Below are positions 1-6,750 of a stretch of DNA of 15,775 nt, piece by piece. A program made the translations under genes and the position numbers. Origin of the DNA: Pontiella sp. Lineage in GTDB: Bacteria; Verrucomicrobiota; Kiritimatiellia; Kiritimatiellales; Pontiellaceae. The notes beneath the pieces are model-generated. The model made no database searches. It was given only the letters and a program-made list of their open reading frames with translations, and was not told the DNA's origin. Each line of letters begins with the position of its first letter. Position 1 is the stretch's first letter. The DNA is taken from positions 1-15,775 of the forward strand of contig JAOZKS010000022.1 of assembly GCA_029935255.1 (NCBI GenBank), given 5' to 3'.

Positions 1-605
1 AGGAAATCATCCATGCGCTGCTCAACCCCCGCACTTCCAATGCCGTCGTGATTCGAAAAACCCACCACGTGCGCCATAAGCGCTCCTTTGGGATAGTTGC
101 GGATGGGGGCCTCTTCAAGCATCACGCCGCACAAATAGACGTTAGTTTCGGCTCCATCAAACAACTCTTCTGGTGCATACATCACTCCGTTGAATGCACG
201 CTTAAACCGCTTGAGCCGTTGGCCGAGAACATAGGTTTTAATGCGCTCGTATTGATCGGTGGTATCGACGAGCTTTTCTCGGATTTTATTTTCGGAAAGC
301 TGGAACTCGTGCGCGAGATAGCGGCAAACCATATCTGGATCGCCATGTTCCGCAATAAGTTTCGGATCAACGCAAACATGGTAGGCGGACAGATCCATCG
401 CCAGAATCTCGCCGTTTCGGTCAACAATCCGACCGCGGTTTCCCATCGGCTTCCATTCCAGCACACGTCCTTGCTCAATCGGTTCGCGCACCCATTCCGC
501 CGGGCGAAGGTGCAGAAAGGACAAGCGGACCGCAATGCCCGTAAAAACAATCAGGATTGTCGCTGCAAGCAGCGCAATCCTTCCTTTATAGCGTACTTTT
601 GCCAT
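1..605 (-). CDS. ftsI: Peptidoglycan transpeptidase FtsI/PBP3, N-terminal part (gene continues past the left edge)
   Basis: Septal peptidoglycan transpeptidase (class B penicillin-binding protein), anchored in the inner membrane. The open frame starts at an ATG at 603-605 and stays open to position 1, giving 201 residues and no stop. Residues 1-8 are basic, and residues 9-31 form one hydrophobic membrane anchor. The start of the PBP dimerisation domain follows, with the signature RGRIVDRNGEILA at residues 58-70. Residues 179-200 (HVVGFSNHDGIGSAGVEQRM and following) match the conserved GVE region seen before the transpeptidase domain. The catalytic SxxK, SxN and KTG motifs would lie outside the window. 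The gene starts 32 bp after the FtsL-like gene and is the fourth or fifth gene of the mraZ cluster. That position favours FtsI over a sporulation-type paralogue such as SpoVD. Confidence 0.9.
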   Translation of the reverse strand, partial: MAKVRYKGRIALLAATILIVFTGIAVRLSFLHLRPAEWVREPIEQGRVLEWKPMGNRGRIVDRNGEILAMDLSAYHVCVDPKLIAEHGDPDMVCRYLAHEFQLSENKIREKLVDTTDQYERIKTYVLGQRLKRFKRAFNGVMYAPEELFDGAETNVYLCGVMLEEAPIRNYPKGALMAHVVGFSNHDGIGSAGVEQRMDDF

Positions 606-637
606 ATGCCCAGTCTAGCCCCCCATACAGGAACCCT

Positions 638-994
638 CTATTTCGTGTAGACGAGTGAAGCCTTGCTGGTATCGCGCTGATAGCGGACACGAACAATTTG
701 TTTTTCGCGCGGCATGACCATATCCAGCCGATGTTTCTTGATGGCCCGTTCGAGGTTCGCCGGTGAAGTGGTGTAGGACCAGCGGTCCTGTTCGTTCACC
801 AGTCGTTTCTGCGCGAAGGTCAGCTCGGCCTCCTTGCGCTTAATATCCTTGCCGAGGGCGTCGCAACGGGAGCAGAGCCACATGTAGCTTAGGCCCAGCA
901 CGGCAACGCCCACCAATACGTTTGCAAGTAAAACCGGAAAGGGAACTTGTACTTGGTTTTTCTTCATCTTTTTCTTTTTTCGTTTTGTAGCCAT
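638..994 (-). CDS. ftsL: FtsL-like cell-division protein
   Basis: A 118-residue bitopic membrane protein in the position where ftsL is found, between rsmH and ftsI. Residues 1-14 are very basic and cytoplasmic (MATKRKKKKMKKN). A single membrane helix spans about residues 18-40. The periplasmic part (about 45-75) is rich in K, E, A and L with coiled-coil character, followed by a short tail. In the divisome FtsL forms a coiled coil with FtsB and activates FtsWI. FtsL sequences are poorly conserved, so the call rests on size, topology and gene order. The start codon lies 2 bp after the rsmH stop, consistent with translational coupling. An unrelated small membrane protein with the same topology cannot be excluded. 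Confidence 0.7.
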   Translation of the reverse strand: MATKRKKKKMKKNQVQVPFPVLLANVLVGVAVLGLSYMWLCSRCDALGKDIKRKEAELTFAQKRLVNEQDRWSYTTSPANLERAIKKHRLDMVMPREKQIVRVRYQRDTSKASLVYTK

Positions 995-996
995 AT

Positions 997-1926
997 CTAT
1001 GCCCCCACCTCCACGACGCGCAGCTTTGCCGAGCGCGATCGCGGATTAATACGTTGCTCCTCGTCACTTGCCGTTAACGGCTTTTTCCAAATCCATTTCA
1101 CCGGCGGCTCCTCGAAGTGCCGCCGCACCCCGCCTTGTTGCAGCGATTCCTCGCGGGGCACGTGGCGATTAAAAAATTGCTTTACCAACCGGTCTTCCAG
1201 ACTGTGGAACGTTAGGACGACCATCCGCCCCCCTTCCGTCACACGCCCCGCCATGGTTTCCAATACGTGTTCAATGCTTGCCAACTCATCGTTCACGGCC
1301 ATGCGCAGCGCCTGAAAGGTTTTCGTGGCGGGATGGGTTCTTTTTCCTCTCCGTCCGCCCTTGGCGCATTCGACAATTCCCGCCAACTGAGCCGTCGTTT
1401 CAACCCGCACCTTCGCCCGTGCCGCCACAATCGCCTTGGCAATGCGGCGCGAGGAACGTTCCTCACCGTAGCGGAAAATAATATCGGCCAACTCCTGCTC
1501 ACTGCCCGTATTCACCAGCTCCCCGGCCGTCTGCCCACAGGACTGATCCATGCGCATATCGATCGGCCCATCGTGCATGAAACTAAATCCACGCTCGGGC
1601 AGATCCAGTTGAAAAGAACTCACCCCTAGATCGAGGAGAATTCCAGTTACCTTGCCGACACCCAGTTGATCGAGCCGTTCCGCCATGTTGGCATAGTTGT
1701 CGTGAACCAGATCCACCCGCTTCCCCATTTTCGTTTTAAGATTGTTTTTCACTCTTTTAATGGCATCCACATCCCGGTCGAAACCAATCAGCCTTCCTTC
1801 GGAAGCCAGTCTTTCTAAAATCGCAGCCGAGTGGCCGCCGTTTCCGAGCGTGCCGTCCACATAGATCCCCGAAGGATCCGTGATCAGCCCTTCCAGGCAC
1901 TCGTTGAGCATGACCGGTATATGCAC
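997..1926 (-). CDS. rsmH: 16S rRNA (cytosine-1402 N4)-methyltransferase RsmH (MraW)
   Basis: S-adenosylmethionine-dependent enzyme that methylates N4 of C1402 in the decoding centre of 16S rRNA. The protein has 309 residues, normal for the family. The N-terminus HIPVMLNE is typical. The SAM-binding segment VDGTLGNGGHSAAILERL is at residues 23-40. The family block GILLDLGVSSFQLDLPERGF lies around residues 95-114, and DMRMD follows. The block FQALRMAVNDEL is in the C-terminal half. The start is a GTG at 1924-1926; it is preferred because HIPV must sit at the N-terminus and the next ATG (codon 6) would remove it. The GTG directly abuts the TAG of an upstream 66-codon ORF. It is second or third in the mraZ operon. 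Confidence 0.97.
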   Translation of the reverse strand: MHIPVMLNECLEGLITDPSGIYVDGTLGNGGHSAAILERLASEGRLIGFDRDVDAIKRVKNNLKTKMGKRVDLVHDNYANMAERLDQLGVGKVTGILLDLGVSSFQLDLPERGFSFMHDGPIDMRMDQSCGQTAGELVNTGSEQELADIIFRYGEERSSRRIAKAIVAARAKVRVETTAQLAGIVECAKGGRRGKRTHPATKTFQALRMAVNDELASIEHVLETMAGRVTEGGRMVVLTFHSLEDRLVKQFFNRHVPREESLQQGGVRRHFEEPPVKWIWKKPLTASDEEQRINPRSRSAKLRVVEVGA

Positions 1927-2127
1927 CTAAAGCCCTTTTCTAAACCTTGAAACCTGTTCCATCTGACCTTGTTCACGCCCAAAACTCCAATGGGTACGAT
2001 CCCCGTAGAGGCATGAAAACAAATGGCCGGAATTAACCATGGTAAGATTGAAACAGCGGTCCTGATCCGAAGAGTGATCAATCGACTTTGAATAACTCAA
2101 ATACTTCGCCACATCCAACATGCTCAT
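1927..2127 (-). CDS. Possible small protein between mraZ and rsmH (unknown)
   Basis: An open frame of 66 codons that fills most of the unusually long 229-bp gap between mraZ and rsmH. It starts with ATG 28 bp after the mraZ stop. A purine-rich AAGGGGG lies about 6 bases before the start, a credible ribosome-binding site. Its TAG stop is immediately followed by the GTG start of rsmH. The peptide starts MSMLDVAKYLSYSKS and ends VSRFRKGL. It is soluble-looking, with no signal peptide, membrane helix or recognised motif. Codon use is not obviously abnormal. Alternatives are an untranslated leader that controls rsmH, or the remains of a lost gene. I do not recognise it. Confidence 0.4.
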   Translation of the reverse strand: MSMLDVAKYLSYSKSIDHSSDQDRCFNLTMVNSGHLFSCLYGDRTHWSFGREQGQMEQVSRFRKGL

Positions 2128-2155
2128 GCCGCCCCCTTCGTGTCAGGCTCTCCGC

Positions 2156-2611
2156 CTAATACCCACTAAAAAATACGTTCTCCGCCGCCACCGAATCCTG
2201 TGGCAGGGCCAAATCAAAATTCTCGGCGCTCCACAATTCAATGCGTGTGAGCGTTCCAACCAAAACCACCTGCTCTTTCACCTCGGCATGCGCCAGAAGG
2301 TTTTCACTAATGCGGACACGCCCCTGCGTATCCCACACCAACATATCTGCCCCCGCCGTAAAGGAGCGGAGGGCCTGCTGATCCAACTTGTCGAGCGGAT
2401 CACCTGAACGTAGCTCACTCAAGCGGCGCATCATTTCCTCCGCAGTATAGAGGTATAGGCACTTATCATCCGGATGCGGGAAAGCGAACAGCTGATTGCG
2501 TCCTCCCGCTTGATTTCGCCAGGTCGACGGAAAGATAATTCGGCGCTTGGCATCCAAAGAATGCGTGAATGAACCTACAAATAGGGCCTGCATATCCACT
2601 TCTATAGTCAT
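2156..2611 (-). CDS. mraZ: Transcriptional regulator MraZ
   Basis: DNA-binding protein of the AbrB/SpoVT swapped-hairpin superfamily and first gene of the division/cell-wall cluster. In other bacteria it represses its own operon by binding spaced TGGGN repeats. The protein has 151 residues. The first MraZ repeat (about residues 9-54) contains VGSFTHSLDAKRRIIFPSTW. The second (about 82-128) contains QGRVRISENLLAHAEVKEQV, the usual GRv-i-ipe-L core. Both repeats carry the D-x-K-x-R or D-x-x-G-R pattern. The ATG at 2609-2611 is preceded by GGAG 8 bases upstream. A second in-frame ATG at codon 7 would also leave a complete family N-terminus. It is transcribed away from lgt. Confidence 0.95.
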   Translation of the reverse strand: MTIEVDMQALFVGSFTHSLDAKRRIIFPSTWRNQAGGRNQLFAFPHPDDKCLYLYTAEEMMRRLSELRSGDPLDKLDQQALRSFTAGADMLVWDTQGRVRISENLLAHAEVKEQVVLVGTLTRIELWSAENFDLALPQDSVAAENVFFSGY

Positions 2612-2645
2612 TGCTTATTCTCCATACTACTCCCTTTCATGGGAT

Positions 2646-2675
2646 TTTATGCCATTTCACACCACCTCCCGTCAA
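2646..2675 (-). promoter_or_regulatory. Candidate promoter of the mraZ cluster
   Basis: On the minus strand a TTGACG (-35 like, 2670-2675) is followed, after 18 bp, by CATAAA (-10 like, 2646-2651). This lies 35 bp before the mraZ start. An A-rich tract just upstream (about 2684-2709) could act as an UP element. The spacer holds G-rich TGGT and TGGC steps 10 bp apart, weakly resembling the TGGGN spacing bound by MraZ. Read by eye only. Confidence 0.4.
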
Positions 2676-2862
2676 CCGATTTTCCGCCTTTTTTTAGGTT
2701 TTTTTTCAAGCTGCATCAGAGTCCTTGCATCCGAACGCCCACCCTCCAGAAGCCAGAGCCACGCATCCCAGCCGCCGGAAAGCGCCTCCACCACCCTCCA
2801 CCTCGTGTAAAACCGCGCGATTCGTTTTGCTTTAAAATAGGGGCTCCATATAGTTGTTGGGC

Positions 2863-3717
2863 ATGACGCACTACATCCACAACATTAACCCGATCATCTT
2901 CGAAGTGGGCGGACCGCTAGCCGTACGCTGGTACGGCATCTCGTATTTGCTAGGCTTTATTGCGGCAATCCTGCTCTTGCGGAGATGGGCGAAAAAGGGC
3001 GAATTCGAAGTGCCCGCGGCCGAAGTGAGCAATTTTGTGGTGATGCTGGCCTTCTTCGGCGTTTTTCTCGGCGGGCGGATTGGATATGTGCTGCTCTACG
3101 GTTTCGAGTCGTTCCTCCATGATCCGCGCTATATCTACCGGGTCTGGGAAGGCGGCATGGCCAGCCATGGCGGGCTGGTCGGCGTGATTCTTTTTATCCT
3201 CTGGTACGCAAAGAAACACAAACACTCCTTCTGGAACCTGACCGACCACATGGCCTGTACCGCCTCGCTGGGATTTGCCTTCGGGCGATTGGCCAACTTT
3301 ATCAACGGTGAACTATGGGGCCGCATCACCTCCGTCAAATGGGGCGTGGTTTTCCCGCAGGAACAAGGGCTGCACTATGGCCAATACGATGCCCAGATGA
3401 TTCAAAAAATGGTCGAGGCCGGAGAACTCCTGCCCCGCCATCCCTCCCAGCTCTACCAAGCCGGAGCCGAAGGGTTTCTGGTCTTTGGAATTATGATGCT
3501 CCTGCGCCGCACAGCGTGGGGCCGTCGTCCGGGCGTACTGAGCGCCAGCTTTCTTGTGTTATACGCCCTCGCCCGAATTGGCATGGAGTTTTTCCGGGAG
3601 CCAGACAGCACGATCTACCTTGGCTGGCTCACCAAGGGGCAGCTCTATTCGGCACTTATGATCATCGGCGCCGCAGTGATCTATTGGAAAACCAGTAGCC
3701 GCTCACGACACCCATAG
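2863..3717 (+). CDS. lgt: Prolipoprotein diacylglyceryl transferase Lgt
   Basis: Inner-membrane enzyme that transfers diacylglycerol from phosphatidylglycerol to the lipobox cysteine of prolipoproteins, the first step of lipoprotein maturation. From the ATG at 2863 it has 284 residues; an in-frame TTG at 2854 would add three. Neither has a strong ribosome-binding site. The N-terminus NPIIFEVGGPLAVRWYGISY matches the family. The HGGL segment (SHGGLVGV, about residues 101-108) and the signature GRLANFINGELWGR (141-154) are intact, including the arginine and NFINGE residues needed for lipid binding. RHPSQLYQA (192-200) and EFFREPD (242-248) complete the conserved set. About seven hydrophobic segments are visible. 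The gene is divergent from mraZ, and its last 15 bp overlap the convergent exchanger gene. Confidence 0.96.
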   Translation: MTHYIHNINPIIFEVGGPLAVRWYGISYLLGFIAAILLLRRWAKKGEFEVPAAEVSNFVVMLAFFGVFLGGRIGYVLLYGFESFLHDPRYIYRVWEGGMASHGGLVGVILFILWYAKKHKHSFWNLTDHMACTASLGFAFGRLANFINGELWGRITSVKWGVVFPQEQGLHYGQYDAQMIQKMVEAGELLPRHPSQLYQAGAEGFLVFGIMMLLRRTAWGRRPGVLSASFLVLYALARIGMEFFREPDSTIYLGWLTKGQLYSALMIIGAAVIYWKTSSRSRHP

Positions 3718-4515
3718 ATACACCAGCATCCCGATCGGAAGAATCAGACCTAGATTGGAAATATTCGAGGCGACCAACGCATCGAGCGCTTCCTGCGTAT
3801 CCTTGATGTGCGTCGGGCTATCCTTCGGTTTATGGATGCGGTAGATCTCGATGAACGCGGCCAACTCGCAGACCGATGTCACCAAACCCAGAATCCATCC
3901 CACCGCCCATGCCGGCACATTCAACTGCATCACCAATGCCCCCGCACTGCCCCCTAGGAATTTTCCGGAAAACAGAATCACCAGGATTCCAAGCACAAGA
4001 AAAAAAGCACCCCCAAGAAAAGTTCCATCCTCCAAACCCGGAGGAATCGGCGCAGGCCTGCCCGTTGGGTTGAACCGTTTGTCCAACACCTTGTAGATCA
4101 CAAAAAAGCCCAGCAGCCCGATGATGGTTCCGTAGCCCGTGCCAATGTGCGCAGCGAACATGAGTAGAGGTATAACGACGGAAAGAATTCCAAAGACGAT
4201 CTCATCAACGAACCCTTTGTTCTTCAAATCGAGTTGCTGGCGAAAGGCAAAGACGGTGACCAGAAACAGCACCCAGTTGATGATGTTCGACGCGGCGATA
4301 TTCCACAGTCCAGCATTGAAAACGCCTGCCAAAGCTCCTGCCACAAGCACCGTCAGTTCAGGAACGCTGGTGGCATAGCCAATCATTTGCCCGCGCACCT
4401 TTGCCGAAAATTTCAGCGCAACGCCGATTTTCCCAATGCCCGGAATCAGCAAAAACCGCACTGCACCAACAATCGCAGCCGCACTCAACATTAAAATGGA
4501 TAGGTCTTTAATCAT
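3703..4515 (-). CDS. CaCA-family (Na+/Ca2+ exchanger-like) membrane protein
   Basis: Multi-pass inner-membrane protein of 270 residues with the internal duplication typical of cation/Ca2+ antiporters. Alpha repeat 1 (about 41-80) contains GYATSVPELT and AASNIIN, matching the family G-T-S-x-P-E and GSN-x-x-N motifs. Alpha repeat 2 (about 200-254) contains GLVTSVCELAAF and ASNISN. The conserved acidic residues are E53 and E217. In repeat 2 the usual proline before the glutamate is a cysteine, and both usual glycines before SN are alanines. About eight to ten hydrophobic segments are visible. At 270 residues it is shorter than the roughly 300-350 common in this family. The changed motifs leave the transported ion uncertain. 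It overlaps the end of lgt by 15 bp in convergent orientation. The start has no clear ribosome-binding site. Confidence 0.75.
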   Translation of the reverse strand: MIKDLSILMLSAAAIVGAVRFLLIPGIGKIGVALKFSAKVRGQMIGYATSVPELTVLVAGALAGVFNAGLWNIAASNIINWVLFLVTVFAFRQQLDLKNKGFVDEIVFGILSVVIPLLMFAAHIGTGYGTIIGLLGFFVIYKVLDKRFNPTGRPAPIPPGLEDGTFLGGAFFLVLGILVILFSGKFLGGSAGALVMQLNVPAWAVGWILGLVTSVCELAAFIEIYRIHKPKDSPTHIKDTQEALDALVASNISNLGLILPIGMLVYLWVS

Positions 4516-4598
4516 GGATATACATGGGCGAAAAAGCGGACAAGAAGCCGGTTGAAATCTGTTTGTCGCTCTAGTGAAGAAACCCCTTCTCTTTTACC

Positions 4599-4613
4599 TG
4601 TATAATTTATACA
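4599..4613. promoter_or_regulatory. 15-bp palindrome overlapping a perfect -10 box (candidate promoter and operator)
   Basis: TGTATAATTTATACA is a perfect inverted repeat with 7-bp arms around a central T. It contains TATAAT at 4601-4606, an exact -10 consensus, 33 bp upstream of the ATG at 4640. No good -35 is visible at 16-18 bp spacing, as expected for a promoter that needs an activator or is covered by a repressor. It is the only obvious control site for the two protease-like genes. Confidence 0.45.
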
Positions 4614-4639
4614 TTTGCTATCTATATTGAGATTACATC

Positions 4640-5560
4640 ATGAAAACAACCCTTGTTGCCATTCTAATCCTAACCCATATCCTCTTCCCTGCATATGCAC
4701 AGGATCAATTCAACTATTCAGCCGCCGATGTGGCCGATCACCTAGTCGTTATCACGTGCGAGAGTGACGGTGTGATCAAATCAGGTTGCGGCTTCGTGGC
4801 CATGATGAATGAAAAACCCTATCTACTGATTAGTCAGCACATCATCCTTGGGGCGGATAAGATCAGCTTTACCTCACCCACGGGCCGAATCATTAAACCC
4901 CGGAGCGTCGAACTCTCCAACTCCCGCGATATCGCCCGCCTCGCACTGGCCGAAGAAGACGGATTAGCCTTGGCCGACCACCATCCAATGGGAGCCCCCA
5001 TCGCCGTCTTTGGAAGCAATCAAAGCCAGAAAGAGGAAACGGCATTGTATGGAACAATCACAGGCGTGGGTGCTGACATCGTCGAAATCTCCGCAGAATT
5101 TAACGAGGGAAATGGCGGCGCTGCGGTGCTGAACGCCAATCAGGAAGTCATCGGTATTGCAAGCCACGTGACTGAATCCTACAACCACGCCATGAAAAAA
5201 GGCACCCAATTTGAAAATAAAACCAGGCGGTTCTGCTACCGACTAGATCGTATTCAATGGAAACGCGTGAACTGGAAGCAATACAATAAAAAATACGGCG
5301 CCATCTACTTTGAAGGCAAAGCCGCATCCGACCAAATCATCAGAACCCTGAACCGTTGGGCGGATGCCCCCGCCGGGCAACTACGATCCAAAAACACGGA
5401 ACAAATGGCCGGCTCCTGCCGCAGTCAAGCTCGCAGAATAAGAATGATGACAGAGCAGCGCGATCTCACAGAATACCTGATCGAGGAGTTGGAAATGCAA
5501 GCCCTCACGCTCGAGGCAGCCGCCAAGATCATCGACCGTTATGGAGCGACTTTCCGCTAG
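4640..5560 (+). CDS. Secreted trypsin-fold protein lacking the catalytic serine (putative pseudoprotease)
   Basis: A 306-residue exported protein. Residues 1-20 form a signal peptide ending FPAYA, with cleavage expected before QDQ. Residues about 25-180 resemble a trypsin-like (S1/HtrA-type) domain. The His motif is ISQHIILGA (H67) and the Asp motif is SRDIARLAL (D97). The serine motif reads NEGNGGAAVL, so glycine 159 occupies the place of the nucleophilic serine; the codon is GGC where the neighbour has AGC. The nearby S-P of GNSGSP is also A-A. Proteolysis by the normal mechanism is therefore unlikely. KTRRFCYRL (194-202) and a helical C-terminal segment (about 256-303) are shared with the next gene. 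Three cysteines (C40, C199, C260) are conserved in the pair. The downstream gene starts 23 bp later, so the two probably form an operon. Confidence 0.8.
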   Translation: MKTTLVAILILTHILFPAYAQDQFNYSAADVADHLVVITCESDGVIKSGCGFVAMMNEKPYLLISQHIILGADKISFTSPTGRIIKPRSVELSNSRDIARLALAEEDGLALADHHPMGAPIAVFGSNQSQKEETALYGTITGVGADIVEISAEFNEGNGGAAVLNANQEVIGIASHVTESYNHAMKKGTQFENKTRRFCYRLDRIQWKRVNWKQYNKKYGAIYFEGKAASDQIIRTLNRWADAPAGQLRSKNTEQMAGSCRSQARRIRMMTEQRDLTEYLIEELEMQALTLEAAAKIIDRYGATFR

Positions 5561-5583
5561 CACACAAACAAAGGATACAAAAC

Positions 5584-6750
5584 ATGCCCCCCCCTTCCTG
5601 TACCTGCCACCTGCTTCTATTGCTTGCACTTGCACTACCTTGCCTGCCTGTTCACGCAAAGAAAAACAACAAGGGAAGTAAGGATAAAAAGGCGGCACTG
5701 GAAAAACGGTTGGCTGAGGAAAAAGAAATCAAGGCGCAATTCGGCTACTCCTTCAACGACATTGCGAACTCCATCGTCATTGTTTCATGTTCGGGAGAAG
5801 CGGGCCGGAGTTCAGGAAGCGGATTCATTGCGATGATGCATGGGAAACCCTACCTCCTTACCAATCAGCACGTAATTCTCGGAGCCGAAAAAATCAGCTT
5901 CAAGACCGCGGCGGGAATCACCCTCAAACCACACGGCGTTCAACTTTCAACCACGCGCGATATCGCTCGCTTGCCCTTAGCCGAAGGAAACGGACTCACC
6001 ATTTCCAAGAACATGACCATGGATTCCATCATCGGTGTTTTCGGAAATAGCGAAGGAGGGGGAGTTGCAACGGAACTTTACGGAAAAGTGACCGGTATCG
6101 AAGCCGATCTTGTGGAGGTCAGTGCCGACTTTGTTTCGGGAAACAGCGGAAGCCCCGTACTCAACCTCAACCAGGAAGTCATCGGTATAGCCAGCTATGT
6201 AAAATACAATACGGACGATGAAGACGGCAGCAAAACCCGCCGCTTTTGCTATCGCCTGACGGGAAACCAATGGAAATCCGTCAAGTGGAAAGCCTACAAT
6301 GATAAATACGGCAAGCTCTACCGGGAAAAAGCGGTGCTCATCGACTCGATCTTCGAAGTCGCAAACGAGTGGTACGACGATCCCTTCACTCGCATGACTG
6401 CAGACAACCATACCGATATCGGCCTCCGGAAATGGTCCGGCGCACACAACTCCATGATTAAACGGATCGATCGGACGGCAGGGACGGCAGTCTCACAACA
6501 CAAGCTCGACAACACCAATAAACAGATTAGGAAAGATATGTCCGACAGCGCCACTGCGCTTTCTAAAGTATGCCGCGACAGCGCACGCAACATGCGATTC
6601 CTTTCAGAAAAGCAACGCGAGCTTACCGACTTTCTTCGAGATGAATTCGAACGGCTCGCAAACCGACTTGAATATGCTGCGGATCAGATTGATGAATATG
6701 GCCTAAAACTCTCCACGCATAATTATTTCTACTTTAAGACAGAGTCCTAG
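5584..6750 (+). CDS. Secreted trypsin-like serine protease, intact triad, paralogue of the upstream gene
   Basis: An exported serine protease of 388 residues. The frame is open further upstream, but the ATG at 5584 is chosen because AAAGGA lies 8 bases before it and a signal peptide follows (residues 1-25, ending LPVHA). A short Lys/Glu-rich charged stretch (26-50) comes next. The trypsin-fold domain (about 53-207) keeps the full triad: H96 in LLTNQHVILGA, D126 in TTRDIARLPL, and S188 in VSGNSGSPVL. KTRRFCYRL (217-225) and KWKAYNDKYG match the upstream paralogue. The region 265-325 is an added helical insert absent from the paralogue. The shared C-terminal segment (about 327-375) is helical and heptad-like. 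Substrate is unknown. The stop codon shares a CTAG with the stop of the convergent mqnA. Confidence 0.85.
   Translation: MPPPSCTCHLLLLLALALPCLPVHAKKNNKGSKDKKAALEKRLAEEKEIKAQFGYSFNDIANSIVIVSCSGEAGRSSGSGFIAMMHGKPYLLTNQHVILGAEKISFKTAAGITLKPHGVQLSTTRDIARLPLAEGNGLTISKNMTMDSIIGVFGNSEGGGVATELYGKVTGIEADLVEVSADFVSGNSGSPVLNLNQEVIGIASYVKYNTDDEDGSKTRRFCYRLTGNQWKSVKWKAYNDKYGKLYREKAVLIDSIFEVANEWYDDPFTRMTADNHTDIGLRKWSGAHNSMIKRIDRTAGTAVSQHKLDNTNKQIRKDMSDSATALSKVCRDSARNMRFLSEKQRELTDFLRDEFERLANRLEYAADQIDEYGLKLSTHNYFYFKTES

Noticed and set aside
642..653. GTAGACGAG near the FtsL stop, similar to the end of the palindrome at 9585
   Set aside because: Only nine bases match, with no inverted partner or hairpin. 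It is probably chance.
2740..2815. TGGAG repeats on the minus strand far upstream of mraZ (possible MraZ boxes)
   Set aside because: They lie more than 120 bp before the proposed promoter, the match to TGGGN is poor, and the region is simply C-rich on the plus strand.
5356..5583. The 76-codon upstream extension of the second protease frame
   Set aside because: It lies inside the coding sequence of the first protein in another frame. The ATG at 5584 has its own ribosome-binding site and signal peptide.
6747..6750. Stop codons of the second protease and mqnA sharing one CTAG
   Set aside because: It is a curious 4-bp convergent overlap but common in compact genomes. No terminator structure accompanies it.
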